Source: Okapia johnstoni (taxonomy: Eukaryota; Chordata; Mammalia; Artiodactyla; Giraffidae). Taken from it: a stretch of 64,000 nt of DNA. The notes below the pieces were generated by a model. It did not search any database, was not told the DNA's origin, and saw nothing but the letters and a program-made list of their open reading frames with translations. A program made the position numbers and the translations under genes. How positions within the stretch are numbered: position 1 is the first letter of the stretch; every line of letters starts with the position of its first letter. Positions 52,867 through 63,790 of this stretch are shown here, one piece after another. The stretch spans positions 74,444,385 to 74,508,384 of the forward strand of contig CM044315.1 in assembly GCA_024291935.2 (NCBI GenBank), written 5' to 3'.

Positions 52867-53073
52867 CTGTGCTGTGCTTAGTCGCTCAGTCATGTCTGAC
52901 TCTTTGTGACCCCATGGACTGTAGACTGCCAGGCTCCTCTGTCCTCTGTCCATGGGGATTCTCTAGGCAAGAATATTGGAGTGGATTGCCATGCCCTCCT
53001 CCAGGGGATCTTCCCAACCCAGGGATCGAACCCATGTCTGCTGCATTGCAGGTGGATTCTTAACTGTCTGAGC
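52867..53073 (-). repeat. Bov-tA SINE
   Basis: Antisense SINE with a 12-bp duplication cagctgcaggtg (52855-52866) / cagctacaggtg (53074-53085), one difference. Confidence 0.93.
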
Positions 53074-53149
53074 CAGCTACAGGTGGATCCATTTAATTGG
53101 GTTGTTTATTGAGTGTCTACTATGTGCTAAGCTCTGGTCTATCTCCTGT

Positions 53150-53310
53150 AAAATGTCACAACCATTGTTTTTCTTCTTTCCCATGGCCAGGCCATAATTC
53201 TAATTCTGTCTGGTCTTTGAGGTTCAACTTCAGACTGTTCCCTTTAGGAAGTTTCCCCTGATTGTCTCCTGGGAATCACTCTTTTCTGAATCTCTCTTGT
53301 GCTAGCCTCA
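53150..53310 (+). repeat. L2 LINE fragment
   Basis: Sense L2: gaggttcaacttcagactgt (53219), taggaagtttcccctgattg (53245). Confidence 0.65.
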
Positions 53311-53884
53311 ATTCCAGAAAATAGTGTGCAGAAGAAATAGAGGTACAAAGTGGATCATTTTGTCCCCCAGAAATTGACAACTAAAGTCCATAGCTTAGAA
53401 AAAAGACAGCAAGTCCCTAAATTTTAAGTCACTACCTCCATTCACCAGCATGTTTTGATCTCAAATTCTTCATTTATAAAATGAAACAGTAATCTCTGTT
53501 CTCCATACTCTAGCTGGAGTGACCAGGAGTCAGGATGACCACAGCTGGCTGAAAGTCTCCTGGTTTAAAAAATCAGTCCCACTCTGACCTCTTCTCCCTA
53601 GAAGAGAGGATTGGGAGAGGGGAAAGCTGTTACTTTTCCGTCCCAATGCTCTGGAGGAGACAAAGAATTTTCCCTCCCTGAGACAAGGCCCTGCAGAAAG
53701 GGTAGACTGACTTTTTGCTTCTCCAATTAACTACTTGGCCTGGCTCTGGTGTAGCAGTGGAAAAGCTAAGGAGAGACAGGTGGTGTTCAAACAAAAGGGG
53801 CAAGGTCAGCTCCCCTGCTCCAGTCAGGTCTCAAGTGTGCTCACAGGCCTCTGGGGGTGAGGGACCCACAGAGACTAGATGAGA
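53311..53884. other. Unannotated stretch containing copy B of the duplication
   Basis: No named repeat other than the duplicated tract at 53435-53510. Confidence 0.4.
53435..53510 (+). repeat. 76-bp direct duplication, copy B
   Basis: cctccattcaccagcatgtt ... tgttctccatactc, about 95% identical to 52093-52168. Flanks differ completely. Confidence 0.9.
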
Positions 53885-54156
53885 TTGCTGCTGCTGCTGC
53901 TGCTAAGTCGCGTCAGTCGTGTCTGACTCTGTGAGACCCCATAGACAGCAGCCCACCAGGCTCCTCCGTCCCTGGGATTCTTCAGGCAAGAACACCGAAG
54001 TAGGTTGCCATTTCCTTCTCCAATGCCTGAAAGTGAAAGTGAAGTTGCTCAGTCGTGTCCAACTCTTAGCGACCCCATGGACTGCAGCCTACCAGGCTCC
54101 TCCATCCATAGGATTTTCCAGTCAAGAGTACTGGAGTGGGTCACCAGTGCCTTCAC
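53885..54156 (-). repeat. Bov-A2 SINE (dimeric)
   Basis: Antisense dimer with a (GCT)n end at 53886-53903 and two 'cgactctt/tgactct...ccaccaggctcctcc' units. 8-bp duplication agatgaga at 53877-53884 and 54157-54164. Confidence 0.93.
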
Positions 54157-54398
54157 AGATGAGACTGAGGGCCTCATATAGTGAGAGGTGTCAGGGGATT
54201 GAGTTGTGAGACCAGGATGTGAGGGTGTCAACCAATAATGAGGCAGATCTCAGTGGGGATCACCAGTGCTTAGGGGAGCTTCTAGGGGAGGCTCCTCATT
54301 ACCAGGTTTATGAGAGCCTCCCCACCACCCATAAGGATCCCACAAACAACAAACCGGGTCAGTGGCTGAGGCATACTTAGAATAAGACTATTTCATTG
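54157..54398. other. Short unannotated gap
   Basis: No repeat or gene recognised between Bov-A2 and BovB. Confidence 0.4.
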
Positions 54399-54986
54399 TG
54401 ACAGATTTCCTCTTCTTGGGCTCCAAAATCACTGCAGACAGTGACTGGAGCCATGAAATGAGAAGACAATTGCTTCCTGGCAGGAAAGCGATGACAAACC
54501 TAGACAGTGTGTTTAAAAGCAGAGACATTACTCTGCTGACAAAGGTCCATATAGTCAAGGCTATGGTCTTCCAAGTGGTCATGCATGGTTGTGAGAGCTG
54601 GACTGTAAAGAAGGCAGAACACCAAAGAATTGATGCCTTTGAACTATGGTGCTGGAGAAGACTCCTGAAAGTCCCTTGGACAGAAAGGAGATCAAACCAG
54701 TCAATCTTAAGTGAGATCAACCCTGAATATTCACTGGAAGGACTGATGCTGAAGCTGAGGCTCCAGTATTTGGGTCATCCGATGCAAACAGACAACTCAT
54801 TGGAGCAGTCCCACATGCTGGGAAAGACTGAGGGCGGAAGGAGAAGAGGATGAGATGGCTGGACGGCATCACTGATGATACAATGAACATGCACTTGGGC
54901 AAACTCTGGCAGATGGTGAGGCCTGCCGTGCTGCAGTCCATGGGGTTGCAAAGAGTTGGACACAACTGGGTGACTGAACAACAACA
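54399..54986 (+). pseudogene. BovB LINE fragment with 151-codon open RT C-terminus
   Basis: 5'-truncated BovB. The frame 54398-54853 stays open across the C-terminal region of the reverse-transcriptase ORF (GSKIT, HGCESWT and FELWCWRRLL blocks recognisable). The 3'UTR and the tail ggtgactgaacaacaacatc follow. The fragment lacks the palm catalytic residues and the endonuclease, so it cannot mobilise itself. Confidence 0.92.
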
Positions 54987-55439
54987 TCTCACTGTGAGCC
55001 GTCACACTAGGAGTCTACTTCCTCTTCTCTCCTCCCTCATACCCCAACATCGGAGCAGTGGAAGAGGAATAAGGAAGTGAGAGCAGACGCTGCCCCTCCC
55101 ACACCAGCTAGAGTCAGATGTTTGATCTGGGTTAGGGATGGTAGAGGTGAGGGGCAGGAAATGATAGGGTGTGGGGTAGGAAGAGATTTGAATCAAACAA
55201 GAATTTTAAAAAAGCAAATAGAATTGGATCCTAAAGAACTCAAATGGAACTGTTCTAATAACTGAAAGTGACTGAAAAGTTGTGGCCTCAGACCGAGCAT
55301 TTGTTAAGGTGGTCTGCTACCCAGAAGGAAAAAGGGGTTTAACCAAGTACAGTTGGTAGCAGTTATTGGAAAAAATAAACTATTCCAGGTATATACTCTA
55401 ACGTACTGAAAGTCCACAGTAAATCAGTTTCATACTCAT
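54987..55439. other. Unannotated stretch
   Basis: No repeat or exon recognised. Confidence 0.4.
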
Positions 55440-55760
55440 CCATTTAGCTTCTCTTTGCTGAGCTTCTAGTCTTTGCCAGACAGTGCTCTGGGCACTGGTG
55501 ATTCCAAAGAGTGATTCCAAGGTGAACAGACAGACAAGTGAAAAAGGAACCATTCAGAGTGATAAACGCCATGAGATAGGAGGTTAGAGTCTAGTGGGAC
55601 ATGGAGGAAAGAGGGACTTAGTTATGGTTGTGTGTGTTAGGGGAGGGGTTGGGAAGATTTTCTGGGGTCTTGAAGAATGTATGAGAGTTGATTAGGCATT
55701 GGGAAAGGGTCTCTGTGAACAAAAGCACAAAGGCATGAAATAATGGGGTACATTAGGGGA
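55440..55760 (-). repeat. L2 LINE 3' end, antisense
   Basis: tttgccagacagtgctctgg (55473), agggtctctgtgaacaaaag (55706) and aaagcacaaaggcatgaaat: reverse-complement L2. Confidence 0.8.
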
Positions 55761-55769
55761 ACTCAGAGG

Positions 55770-55930
55770 ATTGTATTTGAGCTATGCATAACAAGTGTTC
55801 ATTACTACCATTTTGCTGCCTATTTTCAATTTGTTTCTTTTGTGCAATGAACTATAAGCTCCTTCAAGGAAGGGCAATGCCAAACCTCAATTCTATCTCC
55901 TTATCACAACTAGTAAATGTGTGCAAATGT
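55770..55930 (+). repeat. L2 LINE 3' end, sense
   Basis: gaactataagctccttcaag (55849), caaggaagggcaatgccaaa. Head-on with the antisense L2 at 55440. Confidence 0.7.
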
Positions 55931-56094
55931 AACACTGAGTTCCTTTTCACTGGAGACAGTGAAACAGATGAGACAGATGAGACAAATTCCTGTCTAGGAC
56001 TTGGTTTCCCCTTTGCATGTAAGCAAGCTGACCAGATGATCTATAGAGTTAGTTTGAAAACAGTCTGAATTTAGAAATTGGGAGGTAAGAGCCA

Positions 56095-56345
56095 TGGATT
56101 GGAAGCCAGGAGACTTGGTCCCTAGTTCAGTTCTGTCATTGGCTAAGTATATAACCTGCCTTTTCCCCCTCCAGGCCTCAGTTTCCCTATTTGTAAAATG
56201 CAGGAGTAACACACTATAAAGTCTTACCTTCTATGCCTTGCCACTCAACTCAGTTGACCTTATTCTGGCCTGGTGTCCTTGCTCAGGAAGGCCTCACTTT
56301 TCTCAATGTTCTTCAGACACATTTTCAAGCTCTATTGGGGTAAGG
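56095..56345 (+). repeat. MIR SINE followed by L2 scrap
   Basis: MIR core caggcctcagtttccctatt (56173) and 'tgtaaaatgcaggagtaa'. From about 56235 an L2-like gctcaggaaggcctcacttt (56281). Confidence 0.75.
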
Positions 56346-56884
56346 GAGGGAGATTAGGGCCAGGAGAGGGTATTTGAGTGAGGCAATGAATATTTATAAC
56401 AGACGCTTCCACCAGAGGACACATTAAGTCTTGCAGCATAACAAAACTGAATTACCATGAAATAAACTTTCTTAATTAAACCAATTAAATTTCTTCCCAG
56501 TATGTAATTTAGAAACTCTGATAAACCCTGGTTGAAAAGGTTTGTTTTAGCCTTAAGCTGGCTGAGAAAGCAGGAACATCTGGTTGGTGGTGGAAAGGCC
56601 TGTTTAGGCTCCAGGCCATGGGGGCAGCGCCATGGTGCTATCCGTGGTGCTGAAACAGTCTCTGCTTCACGGCCTCGATAAAGGACACAGACAGGCCAGG
56701 AATCTGTAGTGCTTAGGACATGTGCTTTTCGAGGACAGTATCTTCCACTCTAGTCATGGTGCACTTTTCTATTCCTGTGCTTGACAGCAGCCACTCAGAA
56801 GTTAACCATGTATTTCCCCCACTCCCACAGATCCTCTTGAGTGAAAAGATGCCATGAATTTTCTTATGTTTATGGAATCTTAGA
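56346..56884. other. Repeat-free block; candidate conserved element 56380-56600
   Basis: No transposon recognised. Contains tataacagacgcttccacca, a weak CTCF-like ccaccagaggac (56409-56420), and cttaattaaaccaattaaat (56471-56490) with paired TAATTAA-type homeodomain motifs. Confidence 0.3.
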
Positions 56885-57060
56885 TTTTCAAATCTGGGAG
56901 GCTGGGCTGGTCCAAATTCCTTGTTATAAATAAAGGAACTTGGTTTTCAAAGAGTCTCAATGACTTGACCCAAGGTTACATAACTTCTAAGTGACAAAAC
57001 TGAAATTCAAGCCCAAGTCTCTGACACTAAATTCAATGCTTCTTTCACCACAATGAACAG
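56885..57060 (-). repeat. MIR SINE, antisense
   Basis: cttgacccaaggttacataa (56964), taagtgacaaaactgaaatt (56988). Confidence 0.8.
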
Positions 57061-57179
57061 AGAATCTTTTGAGGACAGAAGCCATGTCTTGTTCACCAAT
57101 CTTAGTGTCTGAAAAACTTTTTGATCAAATGAATACATGCATGCTATTTCTATTCCTCCCTAGTCAAATACATTAAATA

Positions 57180-57690
57180 ACAACCATACCATAATACCAG
57201 TTACACTAACATAGTTCTTTTTTAAAATTTTATTTATTTTTTAATTGAAGGATAATTGCTTTACAAAATTTTGTTGTTTTCTGTCAAATCTCAACATGAA
57301 TCAGCAATAGGTATTCATATATCCCCTCCCTTTTGAACCTCCCTCCCAGCTCCCTCCCCATCCCACCCCTCTAGGTTGATATAGGGCCCCTGTTTGAGTT
57401 ACTTGAGACATGAAGCAAATTTCCGTTGGCTATCTATTTTATATATGGTAATATAAGTTTAGTTCTTTATATTTGTCAGGTTATTATGGTTAACAAAGTG
57501 CTTTTCTGGTCTGTTATCTACTTTATCACAATAATTCTGAAGACAATATTAATTATATTTTATACCAAAGGAAACTGAGGCCCACAGGTCTAGTGGCTTA
57601 ATCAAGGTCACACAGAGAGTCAGTGAAGAAGTTGGGAGTTGGATCCAGCTCTCCTAATTCCTAGTCATGAGCCCAGGGCTGCACTTAGCA
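57180..57690 (-). repeat. MIR SINE (antisense) split by L1
   Basis: Resumes after the L1 with gcttttctggtctgttatct (57500), accaaaggaaactgaggccc (57563) and caaggtcacacagagagtca (57603). Confidence 0.8.
57221..57459 (-). mobile_element. L1 LINE 3' end inside MIR
   Basis: Antisense L1 (gataattgctttacaaaatt at 57251; cctccctcccagctccctcc at 57339). 9-bp duplication tagttcttt at 57212-57220 and 57460-57468. Confidence 0.9.
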
Positions 57691-57699
57691 CTCCATGGG

Positions 57700-58370
57700 G
57701 GCAAAAGCAGAAGGTTAGTGCATGGATTGTGTTCTCAAACTACAATCCAAATGTGGAGATAAGCTACATCATCTAATGTGTGGAAATAAGGTACAAGTAC
57801 TCAGGAAATAGGGAATGGAAGAGGCAGTATGGTGAAGGGCTAGTGAATAGTACAGAGAATGACTGCTCCAGCATTTCAGGAGAGGAAGTGTCCCTGAATT
57901 TCTATGGGAGACTGGAGAAGTCTTCAGAGAGCATGTGGGAGCCAAACTGGCACTGGAGGGTGAATATGAATGTGATAGGTAGAGAGAACATTGTTCACAT
58001 GAAATCAGTCAATTTTAATGCTGGAAGAAATGTAGAGGTAATCAGTTCCTACTCATTTTATAGGCAGGGAAACTGAAGTCAAGAGCAATGAGGGCTTGTT
58101 CAGTATTATGAAGTCATTTATGGTGGGCTTTTATGTGTAGACACTAGGGACAGGGAAGGTAAGATAGAGTCCATGCTCTCAGAAGGTTCCCAGGCTAAGA
58201 GAAGGAAACAAGTAGATATGGTTAAGTGTCACAGACATAAGGACAGAGTCTATGTGGGGCCTAGTGCAGTTACAAAGAAGGGGCATTCATTGAGTAGCAC
58301 ACTTAAAGGTCAAAGGAATTCATGTGAACTGGTCAAGGACAATCAAGGTCAGGTAGCAAATGCTTTGGAT
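57700..58370 (-). repeat. Decayed L2-like sequence, antisense
   Basis: 58160-58370 resembles antisense L2 (tccatgctctcagaaggttc at 58170), and 57930-57990 also resembles it. The intervening region is MIR-like near 58060 (tataggcagggaaactgaag). A 98-codon frame at 57780 is fortuitous. Confidence 0.45.
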
Positions 58371-58454
58371 GGATTTTAATCCATCTCTAAATTCTGCAAC
58401 CACTACAATAGAAGGAGTTTCTAACTAGAGTAGCTTAACCTGAAACAGTGGAGA

Positions 58455-58640
58455 GAAGCAGATGCTGAATCTGGAATCTGAAGGGCTAAGTTCCAGTTTT
58501 TGTTCTGTTTCTTTCTGACTATGTGACATTGAACTTGCTACTCTCACTTCTAGAAGCATGAGTTGTTTCATTATGAAATAGAAGTAGGGGCTACTCTGCT
58601 CCTTTCAAGGTTGTAGGATGATCATAGAAGATACTTAAGT
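58455..58640 (+). repeat. MIR SINE
   Basis: tgactatgtgacattgaact (58516), then aggttgtaggatgatcatag. Confidence 0.6.
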
Positions 58641-58749
58641 ATAAGTGCATACTTAATTATAAATATATAATATTTGATATATGATAAAGTAATATATATG
58701 TTAATTGTTATTATTCCTCCTCTATAGAGCTTGATGGAGAAAAAAAATT

Positions 58750-58855
58750 CTGAATTATAGTCAAGTCACCTCTCTGGGCCTGTGCTTTCTTGTCTATGGA
58801 ATAAGATGATACCTGGCCTGACTACCTTAAAGAAATGGTATAAAGTGAAAAATAC
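58750..58855 (+). repeat. MIR fragment
   Basis: cacctctctgggcctgtgct (58767), then 'ataagatgatacctggcctg'. Confidence 0.6.
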
Positions 58856-58964
58856 CCATGATAAAATAATGATTGGTATAAACAAACAAAAAGTATGACC
58901 ATATTCCTGGGTGGAGATCAGTGATTGAATAGAAAGCTAACTGGGCATTGTTACTGTAAACTCA

Positions 58965-59130
58965 CATTTGTGCCTTGAAACCATTTATAAAGAGCATTCA
59001 CAGACATGATCCCATCCAATTCCCTCAGCAGCTCTGTGAGATGAGCCTGTAGGGATGAGCCTATCACAGATTATCAGCCTCATCTTATAGATGAGAAAAC
59101 TGAGACTCAGAGGAAGTAATCAACCAGGAA
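58965..59130 (-). repeat. MIR SINE, antisense
   Basis: catcttatagatgagaaaac (59081), tgagactcagaggaagtaat (59101). Confidence 0.8.
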
Positions 59131-60045
59131 GCTGAATCTCAGTACAGTCTCAGTATCACCTCTTCTCCTGGTTTTTCAGCCCACCCCTAGTTTCCTAGGG
59201 CCCAGAACTCTGTCTTCATGCAAGTCAGTTGGAAGACAGGCCAGTCTTGTTCTTTTGGACTTCCCCCTTGCCTCTGGGAACAATACTGGTCTTCCCCCCT
59301 CCTTCATTCCATTTTTAGCCCTAAGGATGCTTGATAAAATCTCTTTTCCAGAAATTGATTAGAGGTCTCACCTGCATGAGGTGCTCCTGCAAACTAATAA
59401 ACGAAGCCACCTGTACCTTTTTCTTCATTCAAAGGATTCCAAGTGGGAGAATGACACAGCTGGCACACTCCTTAGGACGCTTTCAGTTTCTTAGGCTGTC
59501 TTAGCCAAGACATGCTCTCCTTTGTTCCTGATCTCAGCTGAGGACTGTCCTCTCCATTATGTAGGCAGAAACCTGGGGGTTATTGTCCACATCTCAGTTC
59601 ATGCTCCTCCTTTGCGGAAACCCTCCAGTGGCTGGATTAAGCCAGGCCCCGCGTGTGTTCCCTTCTCCTTAAAGATCCCAAAGAAGAGAAAAGAGAATTA
59701 TTCTATTTGGGGATTTGGAGGACATAGTTGAATTGTGTTTTGTTATAAGGTTTACTGCAAAAAAATCTCTTCTGCTCTGTGGCCGTGGGACTTTGAGAGA
59801 CTGTTAAGCTGGAGCTTTCTGTGATGTCTGAGTATTGAGGATCCAGGAAGTAGAGTTTTACTGAGTCTTCTTTCATCAAGGGTAGGATCTGGATGTAAAG
59901 CATCCAGATCCAATTAGGAGAGGAAGGGATTATTAGGAAGAGATGGTCCAGGCACAGGAAATGCTAATGCCTGCCTCCTGGGGAACAATTACTGACAGAT
60001 GATTATCTTTCAAGGGCAAAACCAGGCACTCCTTTCCGGATTCAT
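59131..60045. other. Unannotated 0.9-kb stretch
   Basis: No named repeat, no exon supported; open frames are at most about 70 codons. Confidence 0.4.
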
Positions 60046-60054
60046 CCCTGATCT

Positions 60055-60280
60055 CCTGGCTTCCCTGGTGGCTCAGATGGTAAAGAATCTGCCTGTAGTG
60101 TGGGAGACCTGGGTTCGATCCCTGGGTTGGGAAGATCCCCTGGAGGAGGGCATGGCAACCCACTCCAGTATTCACTCCAGTATTCTTGCCTGGAGAATCC
60201 TCATGGACAGAGGAGCCTGGTGGGCTACTGTCCATGGGGTCGCAAAGAGTCAGATATGATTGAGCAACTAAGCATGACAG
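60055..60280 (+). repeat. Bov-tA SINE with 12-bp internal tandem
   Basis: Sense SINE, well preserved. cactccagtatt occurs twice in tandem (60161-60172, 60173-60184). 9-bp duplication ccctgatct at 60046-60054 and 60281-60289. Confidence 0.95.
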
Positions 60281-60339
60281 CCCTGATCTTCAGGCTGCAT
60301 TGAGGCGGTTCTCCTCCATGCTCCCAGATTGCTGGGCTG

Positions 60340-60560
60340 CCCTCTGGGCTCTGAAGCCAGATTGCCTGTGTTTGATTCCCAGCTTGGCCACTCACTAGCC
60401 TGAAGACCCAGGGCTAGTCACTTATATCTCTGGGTCTTCCTCATCTGTAAAGTGGGAGTAATAATGGCAATTATCTCATAAGGTTGTTACAAGAGTTGAC
60501 AATGTAAAGCATTTCAAACAATGCCTAGCACCGAGTAAATGTTGTAAAGGGTTGCTATTA
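60340..60560 (+). repeat. MIR SINE, near full length
   Basis: tctgaagccagattgcctgt (60350), gtcttcctcatctgtaaagt (60434), caatgcctagcaccgagtaa (60519). Confidence 0.9.
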
Positions 60561-61144
60561 TTATTTTGTGCATTTTGGATCTTCACTTTATGTAAAACAG
60601 GTCTACCTTCTTTAGGAAGTATGATTCCATTCCTCCCCCACCCCTGCCACAAATTTAGCTCTGAGAATGAGTTCCAAGTGTCTGGGGCTGGAGGGGCGAG
60701 CAGGCCAAGGAAGACTGCACAGGAGAATTTATAACTATTTCTTTTTTTTGCAAAATTTGACCCTTAATGAAGTCTCTGTGTTATGTTATGTGATATGAAA
60801 TGCAATTAGATTGACTCCTCCTTTCTCTGCCTCTAATCTGCTCCACACCTGGGTCTGGAGGATGCTGAGAGGCATTAGTGTTCTGTACAGCAACAGGAAG
60901 CCCTTCTGAAGGCTGATCCAAACTGACTTTGGCTGGTTTGTGTTGAGTGTCCTGGGTGGGAGGAGAGGTTGGAGGGCAGCCAGAGGAGAAGGGTGAGCAG
61001 AAAGTACCAGAATGCTTCCTCTTGGGGAGGTTATAGATAGTGCTGTTAAATACCTTTGCAGATCACAGTGTCTGGTTCTACATTGTTGTTGTTGTTGTTG
61101 TTTTAAATAAAATAAAATCTATCCTAAGTCAATCTGGTGAGGCA
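60561..61144. other. Unannotated stretch with (GTT)n
   Basis: (GTT)n tract at about 61083-61104; the rest is repeat-free. 60735-60900 is AT-rich unique sequence without coding signals. Confidence 0.35.
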
Positions 61145-61262
61145 GGCCATTCCAAGACTTTGGAGTCTGGATTCTTGGCCCTGCCACTTGCTGGTGGTAT
61201 GACCTTTGAAAAATTAATCTGTCATTTAAACTTTAGTTTTCTTTTCTGAAAAATAAAAGACT
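61145..61262 (+). repeat. MIR SINE
   Basis: gactttggagtctggattct (61157), ttggccctgccacttgctgg (61176). Confidence 0.8.
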
Positions 61263-61479
61263 TAAAATCAATGCTCTCAACAAATTAAAGTCAGCATTCT
61301 TAAATTCAAACAGCTTCCCAGGCCTCACCCCAGAGACTTTAACTAATTGGGACTGAAATTGGGCTGAGGATTCTGTACTTCTAACAAGAAACCAGGTGAC
61401 TGTGACATGTGGACTACTCTCATTGTGAACTGGTTGGTTCTTCCTAGATTTAATGTGTAATGAGTCTATGATTTTCCTC

Positions 61480-62010
61480 AAGTTTAGGTTACAAATCTGA
61501 CCACATTAGCTCCTGTGTAAAATTCTTCAGTGACTCTTACTTCCCGAAGTTATACTTTCTTAGCCTGGCTGAGTGCTGGTCCCCGACTCTGTGTCTGGAC
61601 TCAGCTCACACCATTGTCCTCAACGGTGCCATATGCTTGTCATGCAAAGACTGCAGCTTGTGTGTTTCCCACCTCCAGCCCTCTGCTCAAGCTGCTCTCC
61701 CTTTCTGGTGCATTCTCTTCTTTTCTTCTTTTATGATCTTTCTCAGTCTTACATCTTCCCTGAAGTATTGTGTAACCACTCAAACCACAGAGATTTTGTT
61801 TCTCTCTGAGCTACAAAAGCACTGACATTTTATACCACTAACTGGTCACGGGCAGAATACCTTGTATGATTTTTGACTTGTGTCTTAGATTTTTTCTACT
61901 CTCTCCCCCTTTACATCATGAGCTCCCAGAGAGCAAGAATTCTTTCCTGTCTCTCTGTCCCTTGCTTTAAGTTAGCAGAACATCATGGACATTCATCAAA
62001 TATATGAAGA
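61480..62010 (+). repeat. L2 LINE 3' region, about 530 bp
   Basis: Sense L2: gtgtaaaattcttcagtgac (61515), tgctcaagctgctctccctt (61684), catgagctcccagagagcaa (61917), ttgtttctctctgagctaca. The longest L2 piece in the window. Confidence 0.85.
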
Positions 62011-62739
62011 TCAGTGATACCCTCTCTCTTAGAGAGGCCCAAGGCTCTGGGTTTGCTAGTTGATTGTCCATCTTGGGGTGAACCAGATTGTTCCTTGTTT
62101 CTTAGTCTGGAAATATACTGTAATAGCCAGTCACAAAATAGAAGAAAATTTCACATCTAACAATATTATTTTCTCTTCTAAACTTACCATCCTGAAATTA
62201 TCACCCATTAATGAGAACAATGAACTGTTACAATTTGTTAAAACCAGAAACAATTCATAATCACTATTTTTAAATATTATAAAATGTTATTATTATATAA
62301 TTTAATAGTAATGAATATTATTATTTTCCTTAGCTGTTTGGGGAAAATGTGCTTATGCTCACAGGTATCTGTTTAATAGACATAACACAGTTAAGGGGTG
62401 TCTGTAGGAGAAAAATTTATTGAGCACTTCTGGGCTTTAAAAGCCCCAGCCAGGACTCTTTTGCCCTTTCCTTCTGCCTCCCTCAACTGAGGCCACATGA
62501 CTGTCATTAATTCTACATGATAATAGCATTGTTACCTAAATAAATAATTATGATTCTCAATTAAGGAGCCCAGGACCTCTGGGAGCCAAGCTGACCCAGA
62601 CACTGAGCAGCCTTGTGGCCCCTCAGGGCTACAGAGGCATCTGTAGCTCTGCTTTTAGCTGGACCAGTCAAACCCATGATTCAAAAGGCTTTCCAGATCC
62701 TGAAGCCTGGGACTCTCATGACCACTACTTCCACTGCCA
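62011..62739. other. Repeat-free AT-rich block; candidate conserved element 62385-62600
   Basis: No transposon recognised. 62220-62330 is extremely AT-rich. 62385-62600 holds tgtcattaattctacatgat (62501) and aataaataattatgattctc (62539), with homeodomain-type TAAT cores. Confidence 0.3.
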
Positions 62740-62821
62740 GTCACTGTGACTTGGGGAAAGCAGCCCTGGCCTGGGAGTCAGATGACTTAGTACTAGTCCC
62801 ATATAGGTCTCTTTTCTTCTA

Positions 62822-62995
62822 GACCAGTGCTTCTCAAGCTTGAATGTGCCTGTGAGGCACCTGGGAATCTTGATAACCTCTAGATTCTGATTCAGAAAGT
62901 CTGGGATGGAGCCTGGGATTCTGCATTTCTAGTGAGCTCTGAGGTGTTGCCGATGATGCTGATTCATGGACCAGACTTTGAGTAGCAGAATGAGT
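62822..62995 (+). mobile_element. MER5A hAT-Charlie element
   Basis: accagtgcttctcaagcttg (62822), cttctgattca-like tctgattcagaaagtctggg (62886) and ccagactttgagtagcagaa near the end: sense MER5A, flanked by MIR-like remnants. Confidence 0.85.
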
Positions 62996-63104
62996 TTCCC
63001 CTGTGAGCCTCATTTTCTTCATCTTCGAGGAGATAGACTTGGTAATCTCTGAAGATGTGTCCAGTTCTAACTCTGCTATTCCATAATAAATAATAACCAT
63101 GGCT

Positions 63105-63580
63105 TTTGTAGCCAATGTTTATAGCAGCTTTACTAATAATAGAAACAACTCAAATATTCATCAAACAGGGGAAGGGATAAACAAATTGTGGCATACCCAT
63201 ACAATGGAAAACTATTCATTAATAAAAAGGAATGAAGTATTGACACATTCAGTAACATGGATGGATCTCCAATGTAGTCTGCTAAATGAAAAAAACAAGA
63301 CAAAAGATAACGTAATGTGTTATTCCATTTATATGCAATTCTAGAAAAGGAAAACTATAAGGACAAACCTCAGATCAGTGGTTTCTAGGGGCCATGAGTG
63401 GGGGGAGGGTATAGATTGAAAGGGAGAACCGGCAATGTGTGATAAAGGGGTGATGGAAATGTTCTATGTCATGAGTGTGGTGGTGATTACATAACTGGAA
63501 ACAGTTGTTCAAACCATTGAGTTATGCACTTAAAATTGGTGCATTTTAGGGTATGTATCTTGGTATACATCAAGAAAGCT
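63105..63580 (+). mobile_element. L1M LINE 3' terminus
   Basis: Sense L1M: tgtttatagcagctttacta (63116), caaattgtggcatacccata (63182), aacatggatggatctccaat (63255), gtgatggaaatgttctatgt (63450). Confidence 0.9.
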
Positions 63581-63589
63581 GATGACTCC

Positions 63590-63790
63590 TCACAAAATCA
63601 GTTGCCACAGATACAGTTTATTGAGTATCCATTATGTGCCAGGCATTTTACAGAATTTGTTTCCCTTCTTTTTAAATGTGCTTTCAAGGTATGATTATCC
63701 CCAGATGGGGAAACCAAAGCTTAGATGGGAACTGACAGCTTTCAAAGAAGTATGATTTGAACCCAGGTCCTGATGACTCCAGGACCTGGG
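63590..63790 (-). repeat. MIR SINE, antisense
   Basis: tgagtatccattatgtgcca (63623), gattatccccagatggggaa (63693), tgatttgaacccaggtcctg (63753). Confidence 0.85.
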
